Of a stretch of 64,000 nucleotides of DNA, positions 21,367 through 32,689 are shown piece by piece. Each line of letters starts with the position of its first letter. Position 1 is the stretch's first letter. The position numbers and the translations under genes are program-made. Origin of the DNA: Cylindrotheca closterium. Taxonomy: Eukaryota > Bacillariophyta > Bacillariophyceae > Bacillariales > Bacillariaceae. The notes beneath the pieces are model-generated. The model saw only the letters and a program-made list of their open reading frames with translations. It was not told the DNA's origin and made no database searches. Where the stretch lies: the NCBI GenBank assembly GCA_933822405.4, contig CAKOGP040000413.1, positions 1 through 64,000 of the forward strand, given 5' to 3'.

Positions 21367-24300
21367 TGTGGCGCAACAAACTTTGCCCAGTCGTGCCAAG
21401 TGTCAGTGACTTGCCGAGATTTGGATCTGTAGTTGGGGTGGGCCCTGAAACAAATTGGCTCAGAGTCAATTGCCTTCTTAACCTCAGAGAAACCCTTGAT
21501 CTTGTCACTGTCTGCAAGAGGCAACAGCTTCTCAAAGACAAGATTGATAACTTCTTGAAGGTAGTTTGCTTTAGTTTTGCTGCCATCAAGCCACTTCATT
21601 CCTGGTCCTGTTTTGCTGAACCCTAGAGAAAACCTGGCACCACCAGGGGCAACTCCCCCATCCTTCAATGGCTCTTGGTTCCAATCTAGATTCATTCTCT
21701 GGGGGCTCCTCATGAAGAAAAAACGAGCTGCAAGGGCTATCAGTCTCATTTCGCTGTACCTTGCAGTCAATTGTTTGACAAAGCTGTGCTGCCGTCTTTG
21801 GGTTCTTTGTGCTGGTTGCTTCTGCTCAGTCTTGTGAGCCCGTTCACTGGGACCAGAATCCCATCCACAAGGAGGCCCCCAGTGCAACATGTAGAGGGGG
21901 ACGTGAAGCATCAGATGATTCTTGATCAAGAGAGCCCCCATGCCTTTTTGAAAGGTAGTCTCCCTTATCCAATCAGTGTAATAGTCAAAGACCTTCCCCA
22001 GTCCTTCTGGGTTAAGGGCATGCCTTGCCAGGTACTTTTTCTTCTTCAGCCATTGCTCCATTGTCAAGACTAACTCAAAGGCACCCACCTGATCCTTGTA
22101 AAAAGTGGGATACATGGTACGCTCCAGGAGCATGATAAATCGGCCCTGGTCAGATATCATAGCAAGGTACAAGCACAAACAAAAACCAGCCTGCTCGTGT
22201 CCACATTTCTTGGTCTTGTCAAACAATGAGTTATTGAATTTGGTCCTGGGCTTCTTGCGATCCGATTGCCTTCCAAGACAGGCCCCATATTGATGGCCAA
22301 TGATGTCCAGACTTTCCAAGGTTTTCTTCACCCACCTTTTAAATTCGGCCTTAGCTGCAAGAGAGGGATCAGATTCTAAAACCCGCACCATCCCCCCTTT
22401 TTGATGCATGTGCAGTGTTTGTGCTGGAGTTCCCCAATGAATTTTGCGGAAATTCACACCAAAGCAGATGGGATCAAAGGCGTTGTTCACAATGCTGTGG
22501 CTTATACTGCTAAAGTATTCAGCAGTGTGTCCATCCAATGTGGGATCTACCTTGCTGGGATCAAACAGGATCCAAGTATGCTTCTCCTTGGGGCTTACAA
22601 GATCCTTGGTTGCACAATTGCAATGCCGACAATGAGACTTCATGCCATGGGTTTGGCTACCACCTGTCTTACCACAAAGCTTGTCATGCATGTCAGTATC
22701 ACCAATGAGGAAGGCAACGGAGAATTTCATGTTGACCTGGAATTCTTCTCCATTGTACTTGAGCTTCCAACGTAGTCCTTGATCACTGTTGGTCCATTTA
22801 GTGATGTCGGCCAGTGCCACTGCAAGGCTGTTCTGAAGGTTTACCATTTTGTCATGTGCGGTTGCTTTTTTCTTATGATGAGCAAGCTCCACAGTAGGAT
22901 CGGGGTAGTAGAAGAATGTGGTATGGGCTTGCTCTTTATTTCGGGTGTCAGTGTCCAATATTCCAAGTGTCAAGTTGAAGGGACAGGCTGTTAGCTTTCC
23001 TTGCTTGTCCGTGGTGATTTCATCCCCATACAGTATGATGGGCACCAGCATTTCCCTTTTGCCCTCATCACACTTCATTTCCATGGTGTCACGCCACCAG
23101 GTGCCATGATGCATTTCACTGACAAAATCGGGTTTGTCTTGGGGATCTGGTCTGAACTTGAAGGGGTTGGTTGGATGGGGCAAGGAGATATTCTCACCGT
23201 TGGGACCCGTCACATCTTGGTTTGTCAGAAGCTCATTCAATTGATCGATTGATCGATTGATCGATCGATTGATACACAATCCAAGAATGAGCGGATAAAG
23301 AGACTAGTAGGCCAATTGTCAGGGAGCCAGTCAATCATGTGTTCCTGGAAACCATTGGTCTTTTCTACCCCAAAGTGCAGTTGAAACTGAGTAAACAATT
23401 CAGACCAAGTGGTCAGGTCGGACAGAAAAAAGATTAGGCTCTTTCTTGGTCCCTTTGTGGGCCCATGCTTGAATGTCAGAAACAGAGGAGGCTGACCATC
23501 CGTGTTTTCTTGCGAGACAAAGGAGGTGAAGGTCAGCTTCCATTTGGGTGCTGATAGATGGTGGCATGAATTCCCTGTTGTACTCTTCTTGTTTCAGTCG
23601 GTCCAATAGGTAGTTGGAAGAATCAGGATTGGGGATGTTGTGAAGAGGTGGTTGGGGGGCATGTGGATCATCAACTTCAAAATTAATAGTTGGCAATGTA
23701 ATATCATTAGGAAGGTAGTTAGCCCCATACTGGGATCCTACATCAAGATCCATTACAAAGGACCCATTTGGATTGTTCCTTGCTTCTGACTCTATGGAAA
23801 GTTCTCTGGATTCCTCCTCCTCATGGTCATCATCATACTCAAAGTTGACAGATTCTCCATCATCTTCTGTTTGAAAACTAGGATCCAAATTGTCGTTGAG
23901 ACGGGAGTGGATGTAATTCCTCAGCCCTTCCTGAGATACTTGAGGTGGAAGTTTAGATGGGCATGTCTGGCTGTTGATTTGTTGGTTGCTAAGCTTGCTT
24001 TCTGGAGCAGAATAATGGGCAAAAAGAGTCTTTGAAACAAACTCCTGAAAATCAGCCAACAGAGTGGCTTCCCGAAGCATTCCAAATGACCCCTTCTTCT
24101 TTTCTGTCTTGTCGTTTTCTTCTTCCATGGCAGCAGTGTCTTCTTCTGATCCACCGTCAGGTTCAAAGCCTGGCATAATATCAGTAGGGCTAGTGATATC
24201 GCTTACAGAATCCCCAACTGGAAGGGGATTGGCATGGTGATTAGCTTGGAACACACGGGAGTCTCTAAAGTCAATCTCATCAACAGACTTGCAGACTTCA

Positions 24301-24506
24301 TTTCTATAAGCCCGGGCAAAGCAGGGGTCCTTCTTAAAACCTGGTTTTGCGGTTGACCTAAGATGTTGTGAAAGACCTGATGAAATAAGCTTCCCTTGTT
24401 TGTTGCTATATTGCCCCTTGAAGTTTCTTTTACAGCATAGACACCGTGGTGGAACATCTTCGTATTTGGGCCTCTTGCTTTGTGGTTCAGTATGGTGGCT
24501 TGCCAT
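21144..24506 (-). pseudogene. Plavaka/KDZ-like transposase, frameshifted
   Basis: The frame opens at the ATG at 24506 with a Cys pair and His (CLCCKRNFKGQY, LSQHLRS), probably zinc binding, then a long acidic linker. It stops at 23400, continues in another frame (WLPDNWPTSLFIRSFLDCV) to a microsatellite at 23241-23273, and returns to an open frame of about 700 codons to 21144. Family features: MHHGTWWRDTM, PIILYGDE with K/D-G-K-L after it, KPRTKFNNSLF, and near the end a block with IKNHLMLH, WGPP, GWDSG and ERAHK, matching in order the K-H-x-H / G / E-x-x-H-K pattern of Plavaka transposases of the CACTA-related KDZ group. Homologous throughout to the protein at 36360-39258. Terminal inverted repeats were not found. 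Confidence 0.6.
23241..23273. repeat. ATCGATTG-type microsatellite inside the transposase
   Basis: A short GATC/GATT run (TTGATCGATTGATCGATTGA and onward) interrupts the coding sequence exactly where the other family member reads FLDCVYELLTN without it. Its length sets the reading frame between the two halves of the transposase. Confidence 0.85.
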
Positions 24507-24829
24507 GACAAAAAAGTGCCATAAGAAGGAGTGTGGGGAGTGATAAAATGCTGATCAATAGCCTCTTTGTCCATGGATTGTGAAAAAAGGACATCATGTT
24601 GGGATGTGCAGGACAACGATGACCTTTTGGAAGAAAAGGACCTGACAACCAATGTCTCATGGTTGTCATAACGACTCTTGTGTGTCATTTGCCCCAAAGG
24701 AGTGTCAAAAAAAGGGGGCTTCTTGTGAAAAAAAGGACAAGGGACTTTTGGGAAAGACAAGGCATGCCGCAAAAAGGGCAGACCATGGGGAATTTTGGGC
24801 AATTCCTTCCTAAAAAGGTCATACCTACT

Positions 24830-25413
24830 GTTTCAGATGTCTTTCTCTCAGCAGTAGGCTCATGGTCTCCAGCTGCAGTCAGGTCAATAGTAACACCCAT
24901 ATTGTCTAGCATATCATCCGTGAGAGGAATGAAAGCCCAATCACACTTGATGATCTTGACTTGAAAGCCTGCCTTGTTGTAGCGGCGGAATATCTTATCC
25001 AATGCTTCAAATACAGGGTCAGTCTTCAGGTTCTGCACATGAATACATGAGCGATAATGCACAGTGGTATCAATGCAGGTGAGAAACTTAGCATTCTCGA
25101 TCTCCATGTGATCAATATAGACGGTAATAGATTGATTATGTTGATACAATTCCTCTGGTGGACTGAAGAAGTCATCGTACGTCTTCTTCAGAGTTGGTCT
25201 TGCTGACTTGCCTTTCAATGTATTGGGATGATTGATTGCTTCTTCAGTGATAGGACACTTCTTGATGAGATCAGATCGGATTGCATACTTCAGACTTTTG
25301 GTGCTTGGAGCATTGAGTATGTGCATCGCACTTCTTGCTTCCATTGCAGCCTTGACTTGTCTTGGAGTGAATCCTTCCTTATTCTTTTGAACGGTTGCCA
25401 TTTTGGAGGTCAT
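24830..25413 (-). pseudogene. Copia integrase fragment
   Basis: The reading begins MTSKMATVQKNKEGF, the GAG-pre-integrase region, and continues to YIDHMEIENAKFL, CIDTTVHYRS, IIKCDWAFIP and DHEPTAER. The last block corresponds to the Copia integrase segment with the catalytic Glu and the usual (N)xxAER ending. A first Asp (YIDH or CIDT) and a second (KCDWAF) are in place. After about 24845 the frame reads sequence foreign to Copia, giving the truncation point. The HHCC zinc site upstream is not clearly visible. Confidence 0.65.
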
Positions 25414-26316
25414 CTCAAGTCCAGATATCCATTCTGTTTGTTTGAAGAAAGTTCGAAATGGGGTTGATTATTTAAGTTGCTTAACTGGTGACGGTACATT
25501 GCACTTGTCTCTTTGGCACCTGGTTTGACATTTGCTCCAAGTTGCTCCAACACATACACACCCTTACAATTCACAAATTGCATCTTTCTGTTTCCATCAC
25601 AATGCACAATAAAAGAATTGTCGGCATCATTATCCATAGTAATGCGGTTTCCTGCAGCAATCATCTGGTGCATAGCAAGTACATTGGCAATTCCATCTTC
25701 ATCGTGATAAACTGGAGGCGGAAATCTTCCCAAGAACTCTGCTGCCCATGTTAGTGTGCATATCAAGCTCCTTCTCAGCATGACGGAGTCGATGCATGAG
25801 CTCACCATTACAAATGGTGGTGTTTTTGTAACCACTGTCCATGATGACATGATCGTACAACCCAAATGGATCTTGTTACTTTCTGCGGCTTTGAATAAAC
25901 TGCAGACCTCGATCTGCTTCAGTAGCAAGATCAGGCAAATCTTCATTTTCACTAGTATAGTGCCAGCCGGCTTGAATTTTGACATTTGTTGTACCAGCTA
26001 GACATGGAATAAGATAGACATCATTGCCATTCTCCTCCTTTCCCTTGATAGCATTGTGGAAGACATTTGACGTATCGTAATAGCCAGTCTTCACAATCTG
26101 CAGAGTTCAAGCTGGAGTTGCATCAAATCCTTGGCGCACTTGAGCACCATTGAATCCTTGGTGGCCAAGTTGCATTCTGCTAAACACAATTTCACCATTA
26201 GCATTCATTGAGTAAGGGACAGTCACAGTGCCGCCACCTTGAGTTGGAATCCGCATGAGCTGCATTCCCAAAGGAACTTGCATCATCTGATTACCTGTAG
26301 TACCAGCAAGTTGCAA
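25410..26316 (-). pseudogene. Copia Gag C-terminus and protease, frameshifted
   Basis: Three overlapping minus frames (26107-26316, 25876-26094, 25410-25985) together follow the + strand copy at 31500-32520: the GNQMMQ.PLGMQLM region, NVFHNAIKGKEENGNDVYLIP, then the protease. The catalytic DSG lies at about 25837-25845 in a frame different from the longest open one. Downstream ANVKPGAKETSAMYRHQL, a GAG-pre-integrase lead-in, is in frame again. At least two indels separate these pieces, so no polyprotein can be made. Confidence 0.65.
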
Positions 26317-26323
26317 TGGTGTG

Positions 26324-27615
26324 TTAACGCTTCCTGCAGCCCTTGATGCTCCACTTGCTGGGAAGGTGTGTTAACGCTTCCCGCAACACTTGATGCTCAA
26401 CTTGTGGATGCTGAAGCTCCAGGAACTTTAGCTGGAACAGTAGCTGGGACAGTTGCTCCAATCTGATTAAGATTGAGCCATAGTCGACATATTGATCCTG
26501 ATTCTTCCATTGGATCTTTGGAAGCAGTCTGTCTGGGCATTTTGGAGACATATAGTCTTCATTGCCACGTACATAACATGCTGCCTTCTTCTTTCCATCG
26601 TTTGGTTTCCATTTACCTTTACCTTTACCTTTACCTTTACCTTTACCTTTACCTTTACCTTTACCTTTATTTGGTTGGTCTCTTCCTTGGTATACGTTCA
26701 CTCCCCGATTTTTAATCACATCCATGTGAATCTTCAACATATTTTGTGCTTTGCTGACCGTATTTGGATCATAAGCAACTTCCCTGCAATAGTTTGTCTG
26801 AAGATCCAGCATCAGAGGAGCTGTTCTTGTTTGATGGCAGTTGCACAGAAATCCTGTTGCAAGAGCGGCTTGAAAGATATCATCCTTGAACTTGTCTTTA
26901 GCAGCAGTATTGGTGCTAGCGATAGCAGCATGCGCTTTTGTCTTGACTGCAAAATGTCGGAACCAGGCAACGCCATATAGATCTTGTAAGACTTCAGCCT
27001 GTCTCAAGAATCCGTCCTTGAAATGCCTCAAGTTTTTGTTTGTTCCTTGCTTCATCGCAAATAACTTTTGGTTGGCTTCTCAGGAATCCAAGAAGTCGTG
27101 CTCAGCATCAGCACACTTCTTCATGAATTGTTCAATACATTTCAAAAGTTCAATTGGATCTTTGATGTAGTCGCGAAATTGGCTTCACCTGGAAGCTTGA
27201 TATCCATTGCCTTTAATACAAACTTCAGCATGATGTTTGATTTGTTGGTTCTCTTGTTTGTCTTGAAGTAGGCTGATCTTCACATGTTCTCGTTAAGCTT
27301 TGCAGAATAGAGAATCTTGTTTTGAGTCATCTCTGTTTCTCTTGCAACTGGAGCATCCAACTTTGGTGTACTTGAATCAAAGTTGATTGACTTTCCATCT
27401 TGAATCGATTTCACCATGTCTTCGGAGCTCTTTATTCCAGAAGCTTGGACATCGTCAATCAGTCTTTCTTCTGCATCTTTGAACAACAATCTTGCCTTTT
27501 CATTGTTTACATCTTTTGTTGAAAATAGATGTTTCACAACCTTTGAAATTGGATTGTCCTTGACTTTCTGATGAGTCACATGTCCTCTTCCACCACCGTA
27601 TGATAAACGTCCCAT
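26324..27615 (-). pseudogene. Copia Gag, N-terminal part
   Basis: Gag starts at the ATG at 27615 (MGRLSYGGGRG). The reading follows HLFSTKDVNNEKARLLF to DKVKSI-like motifs, shifts frame near 27280, and resumes at 27055 (GTNKNLRHFKDGFLRQ, then a helical Gag core). A (KG)n linker of about ten repeats is followed by CYVRGNEDYMSPKC, a zinc-knuckle remnant in which the second Cys is replaced by Arg. Compared with the copy at 30716 the order is identical, which fixes its family. Confidence 0.65.
26612..26667. repeat. (TTTACC)n hexanucleotide tract in Gag
   Basis: Nine or so perfect TTTACC units (GGTAAA on the coding strand) code for the alternating Lys-Gly linker of Gag. The same position in the + strand copy (31296-31487) is longer and has mutated into GGCAAA and GGAAAA units. 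Confidence 0.95.
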
Positions 27616-27697
27616 TGTCAACAAATCGCTGACTCCTTTGTAGATAAGGCAGTGCTGTTCTTGATGTATTTTTGTTTTGTTGCCTTTTGTGATTGAA

Positions 27698-28023
27698 TGT
27701 TAGGATAAAGCAAAATGTGCTCTATCGTGAGTGCCTTTAGCGCTCAGAACAAACTGTCTGCAATCTCAATTCGTAATTGACTATACATCACTTTCATGAC
27801 AATAGTTCTCCTGTGTTAGGTATACTTTGAGTGAAATTGTTCCTATTTGATTAATGTTTGGCTTGAATTGATGATTCATTCAACAACTTTCCCTTGGAAA
27901 ATGCCTTGTTTACGGAACTTGATACGACTTCTACAAGGATTCTGTGTTGAATGCAGTACTTTGGGACATCTTGTATTATTCCCTACTGCATCGTACACAA
28001 CATCGATATCCCACTTGTATAGG
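27698..28023 (-). repeat. Partial 5' LTR of the minus Copia element
   Basis: The LTR ends with CCTAACA (minus strand) at 27698, joined to the same internal start sequence as the + copy (TTCAATCACAAAAGGCAACA). Toward 28023 it stops inside the LTR after the block reading CCACTTGTATAGG on the plus strand, where an unrelated T/G-rich tract begins. The first ~180 bases of the LTR are missing. Confidence 0.85.
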
Positions 28024-28059
28024 TACCTCCCACTTGAACATTCTTGTATAGCGCATATA

Positions 28060-28610
28060 GAACCACATGATTTTGTGTCGTTTGGTTTGGTTTGGTTTGG
28101 TTTGGTTTCATTTGGTCTCATTAGGTTTGGTTTGGTTTGTTTTTTTTTTGTTTTTTTTTTGTTTGGTTTCGTTTGTTTTTGTTTGGTTTCGTCTGCTTTC
28201 AATATATTCTTAAAAAATGTTTGTTTAGTTTTGATTGGTTTCGATAAATTGTTTGTTTCAAAAAGGAAGTCGAAGAACCAACAGCACGGAATATTTTCAA
28301 TTGTTTTGTATATTGAAACCAAACAAATGATTTTTCAATATATTGAAACCAATAGAAACCAAACAAACAAAATTTTAGAATATATCAAAACCAAACAAAA
28401 CGAAAGGAAACAAAACCAAACAAAACAAAATCAAACCAAACCAGACAAAACCAAACGACAAAATTGCGTCGTTTCATTTTGTTTGGTGTTATTCCAAAAA
28501 AACATGAGACGTGTGGTTTTGTGTCGTTTGGTTTTGTTTGGAAACCTCCGCTCTGTTCAGTGTTGTTTTGTTTTGTTTGGCATCCATGGTTTGATTTGGA
28601 ATAAATAACA
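28060..28610. repeat. TTTGG-rich, imperfectly palindromic low-complexity tract
   Basis: The left third is repeated GTTTGG/GTTTCG on the top strand, the middle-right part (about 28310-28460) is its complement (CCAAAC, CAAAAC), and the last part returns to GTTTGG. Boundary words are repeated (GTGTCGTTTGGTTT at about 28075 and 28515, and its complement near 28450). Such a layout can fold into a long hairpin. A 253-codon frame through it is a by-product of the composition. Confidence 0.85.
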
Positions 28611-30129
28611 AGTTACAACACGTCACACATGTCAGATGCAAACTCCCTGCAACTCCCTGGGATATCCCGTAGTTTTCTGTGAAGTCAGTTTTCTCTTCTT
28701 TTGGGAGAGTCGATGTGGTCATTATCACCCACTCTCTAGAGCCATCATCTATGGGTCGTCCATTACTTCTGTCTGTTGCACGTGAACAAGCAAAGGACTC
28801 TCCATAGCCTCTGAGGGCAAACAACATCAAAATTCATACAAATCATCCATCCTTTTTTTAACCTTTTGATACTAACAACCAAATGTCTCGCTCTTTTTAA
28901 AGCTTATAGAATGATGGTTAACCACCTAAATACTACAGTTTCAGTTCTTAGTACACAACTGATGAAAAACTTGGATAGGGATGTACGGCGGTGTTGTGCA
29001 GTAAATAAATGAGCCTCATTGTTCAATGGAAGTCAAAACTCGTTTCCTCGTAAGCACTTATTGAAACATCTGACACCATTTTTTGTTATGTATTATTTGC
29101 AGAGAGGAAAGCATGGTGAGCCGCTTTTATAGAGCCTCTTCAAGGTTTTTCTGAATGTGTGTACATCATCTGTGTTTTCACACTGTTAAGATTAACAACT
29201 TTGCAATCTGGAAACTTCATGAATCGCACACTTTCAATTACAGCCATTGCAACCTTGGTAAGCTTGATTTTTCAGTTTGGTCATTGACTCTATTGAACTG
29301 ACCGCGATCAGAAAATCCTGTTATGGTTCAGTTGGTTGTTGGCAGAGAGAAGGATTTGTTTCATTGTCTTTGGTTGATGGAGAAGCCAAAAGATGATTGG
29401 AAACATAGATGTTTCATCTTTGAGGCACTGCTGGAGTCAGCAAAGGAACCCTTTTTTTTCAATGGCATGGTCGGAATGTTGTCATTGTGTTGCAGATATG
29501 TTGGTGACAAATCATCCAAACAATGATACATTTTACTGTGCTGCAAATGTGAAATTCTAAAAATAAAACGGAGAATGATATATATGAATTTTTCTGCAGT
29601 TTGCCCTCAGAGTCTCAGGGAGACCCTTTGCTTGTTTACTTGCAGCCAGCAGACAGGGTGGGTTGACCACAAGACAATGGATAGAGAGTGCTCTTTTTGC
29701 TCAATTGGCAGACAAACGCTAACAACCAGTGAAGATGACGGGACCACATGGAGATTCCCAAATTGAATGGCATGCGCTAGATCCAACAATATTGGTACTG
29801 GGTCTACTGACACTACAGCAGAGTCTTCTCGCAAACTTGGAGAAAAAAAGGGACAAGGAATGTTATAAATGTGCACAATGCCATTAAGTTCATTCTTTTT
29901 GCAACGGTACTGGGACTCTAGAAGCTCTTTTGGTTGAGTACAGAACTAGAACTAGACCTTAGTCATCAGGTCCACATAAGCACTCTCACGTGCCTTTCTA
30001 CAGACATAAAGGTTGGGTTACTATTCAAATAGCCAGAGGTTTTTACTGAAGTGATATATTCTGCAGAGCCACATCAAACTACTAACGTTGCATTTGCTAT
30101 GCATTTGACTTCATTTTGAAAAGATTCAA
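28611..30129. other. Non-coding spacer between two Copia elements
   Basis: Short frames only (61-113 codons) with no recognisable motif. No copy of this stretch was seen elsewhere in the window, so it may be ordinary intergenic DNA separating the two element insertions. Confidence 0.4.
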
Positions 30130-30636
30130 TGTTGGGATATGACGAAATATGAGTTTTTACGTTCCAAAACAAAACTATTCAAGTAAGAAGTTTTCGACAT
30201 GTACGATCGGACTTTGATCGTGATGTCGGGATTCGACGCAAGTATGCGGGACGCAAGTCTGTCGGACAATCTACATCCACACAAAAAGGGAATGACCCTA
30301 TACAAGTGGGATATCGATGTTGTGTACAATGCAGTAGGGAATAATACAAGATGTCCCAAAGTACTGCATTCAACACAGAATCCTTGTAGAAGTTGAATCG
30401 AGTTCTGTAAACAAGGGATTTTCCAAGGGAAAATCGTTGAATTTACTTTTGTGATTGAATCATCAATTCAAGCCAAACATTAATCAAATAGGAACAATTT
30501 CACTCAACGTCTACCTTACACAGGAGAACTATTGTCGTGAAAGTGTTGTATAGTCGATTACAAATTTAGATTGCAGAGAGTTTGTTCTGAGCGCTAAAGG
30601 CACTCACGATAGAGCACATTTTGCTTTATTCTAACA
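30130..30636 (+). repeat. 5' LTR of family C1 Copia element
   Basis: Starts TGTTGGGATATGACG and ends TTATTCTAACA. It is followed by TTCAATCACAAAAGGCAACA, the start of the internal region seen also in the minus copy at 27697. It differs from the 3' LTR in the block around 30240-30260 and at ACGTCTACCTTACAC (versus AAGTATACCTAGACAC). Confidence 0.9.
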
Positions 30637-30715
30637 TTCAATCACAAAAGGCAACAAAACAAAAATACGTCAAGAACAGCACTGCCTTATCTACAAAGGA
30701 GTGAGTGATTCGTTG

Positions 30716-32674
30716 ATGATGGGACGTTCTTCATCCGGTGGTGGAAGAGGACGTGTGACTCCTCAGAAAGTCAAGAGCAATCCAAGTTCAACAGTTGTGG
30801 AACATCTATTTTCAACAAAAGATGAAAACGATGGAAAGGCAAGATTGTTGTACGAAGATGCTGAAGAAAGAGTGATCGACTATGTTCAAGCTTCCGGAAT
30901 GAAGTGCTCCAAAGACATGGTGAAATCGATTTGCAATGGGAAGTCGATTGACTTCAAACTGAAGCTGTTTCAAGAGAAACAGAGATGGCCCAAAACAAGA
31001 TTCTCTATTCTGCAAAGCTCGACGAGAACATGCAAAGATCAGCCTACTTCGAGACAAACAAGAGAACCGTCAAATCAAACATCATGCTCATGTTTGTGAC
31101 AAAGGCGATGGATATCAAGCTTCGAGGTGAAGCCGATTTCAGGACTACTCTTGAAGATCCAATCAAACTCTTGAAACCTATTGAACAATTCATGAAGAAG
31201 AGTGCTGATGCTGAGTAAGTTTTTTGCTATGAAGCAAGGAACAACCGAAAACTTGATGCATTTCAAGGAACGATTCTTGAGACAGACCAGCCTAATAAAG
31301 GTAAAGGTAAAGGTAAAGGTAAAGGTAAAGGTAAAGGCAAAGGCAAAGGCAAAGGCAAAGGCAAAGGCAAAGGCAAAGGCAAAGGCAAAGGAAAAGGAAA
31401 AGGAAAAAAGGAAAAAAGGAAAAAAGGAAAAAAGGAAAAAAGGAAAAAAAGGAAAAAAAGGAAAAAAGGAAAAAAGGAAAAATCAGGATCAATATGTTGA
31501 CTATGGGAAGAAGCTCAATCCTAATCAGATTGGAGCAACTGTCCCAGCTACTGTTCCAACTATAGTTCCTGGTGCTTCAGCATCCACAAGTGGAGCATCA
31601 AGTGCTACAGGAAGCATTAACCCACCTTTTCAACTTGCTGGTACTACAGGTAATCAAATGATGCAAGATCCTTTGGGAATGCAGCTCATGCAGATTCCAA
31701 CTCAAGGTGGCGGCACTGTGACTGTCCCTTACTCAATGAATGCTAATGGTGCGTTCAGCAGAATGCAACACGGCCACCAAGGATTCAGTGGTGCTCAAGT
31801 GCGCCAAGGATTTGATGCAACTCAAGCTCAAACTCCGCAGATCGTGAAGACTGCCTATTACGATATGTCAAATGTCTTCCACAATGCTATCAAGGGAAAG
31901 GAGGAGAATGGCAATGATGTCTATCTTATTCCCTGTCCTGCTGGTACGACAAATGTCAAACTTCAAGCCGACTGGCACCATGCTGGTGAAAATGAAGATT
32001 TGCCTGATCTTGCTACTGAAGCAGACCGAGGTCTGCAGTTTATTCAAAGCAGCAGAAAGAAAAGAGATCATTTTGGGTTGTACAATCATGTCATCATGGA
32101 CAGTGGTTGTACAAACATCACCATTTGTAATGGTGAGCTCATGCATGGACTCCGTCATTCTTACAAGGAACTTGATATATACACTAATGTGGGCAGCAGA
32201 GTTCTTGACGAAGAATGTTTTCTACGAAGATTTCCGCCTCCAGTTTATCAAAATGAAGATGGAATTGTCAATGTACTTGCTATGCGCGAGATGATTGCTG
32301 CGGGATACCGCATTACTATGGATACTGATGCTGACAATGCTTTTATTGTGCATTGTGATGGAAACAGAAAGATGCGATTTGTGAATTGTAAGGGTGTGTA
32401 TGTGTTGGAGCAACTTGGAGTGAATGTCAAACCAGGTGCCAAAGAGACAAGTGCGATGTACTGTTGTCAGTTAAACAACTTAAATATTCAACCACATTTT
32501 GAACTTTCCAAACAGAATGGATATGCTGGACTCGAGATGACCTCCAAGATGGCAACCATTCAAAAGAACAAGGAAGGATTCTTTCCAAGACAAGTCAAGG
32601 CTGCGATGGAAGCGAGAAGTGCAATGCACATACTCAATGCTCCAAGCACCAAAAGTCTGAAGTATGCAATCTGA
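30716..32674 (+). pseudogene. Copia Gag and protease, broken
   Basis: Gag begins at the ATG at 30716 (MMGRSSSGGGRGR). It runs out of frame near 30960, then resumes after 31202 (MKQGTTENLMHFKERFL). A simple-repeat Lys-rich run follows at about 31296-31487. After this come the Gln/Met region (GNQMMQDPLGMQLMQIP), the region NVFHNAIKGKEENGNDVY, and the aspartic protease with DSG at 32099 in HVIMDSGCTNITICNGEL. GVNVKPGAKETSAMY marks the start of the GAG-pre-integrase part. The frame ends at 32672 with TGA in SLKYAI-stop, where the minus copy reads on (SLKYAIRSDLIKK). Confidence 0.7.
31296..31487 (+). repeat. GGTAAA/GGCAAA/GGAAAA purine tract in Gag
   Basis: About 190 bp of A/G-rich hexamer-derived repeats: perfect GGTAAA units first, then GGCAAA, then GGAAAA/GGAAAAA runs of uneven length. 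The uneven part breaks the six-base period and so shifts the frame, giving Lys-Val, Lys-Ala and Lys-Glu readings instead of the Lys-Gly reading in the minus copy. Confidence 0.95.
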
Positions 32675-32689
32675 TCTGGTCTCATCAAG

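Larger units (their letters stand above)
24830..28023 (-). mobile_element. Family C1 Copia element, 3' truncated
   Basis: From right to left on the minus strand: a partial 5' LTR (27698-28023), Gag N-terminus (ATG at 27615), Lys/Gly linker and zinc-knuckle-like region, protease, GAG-pre-integrase and integrase. The element stops in the integrase near 24830, where the reading passes into sequence next to the Plavaka-like gene. Reverse transcriptase, RNase H and the 3' LTR are missing. Several frameshifts split the coding sequence. This copy complements the + strand copy at 30130, which has lost its integrase. Confidence 0.8.

Noticed and set aside
26612..26667. (TTTACC)n tract as an interstitial telomere
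   Set aside because: The unit is GGTAAA, not TTAGGG, and it lies in frame in Gag coding for Lys-Gly, with the same position repetitive in the sister element.
27847..28608. 253-codon + strand frame with Phe/Gly-rich and Lys/Gln-rich parts
   Set aside because: It is produced by an LTR remnant joined to the TTTGG-rich low-complexity tract.
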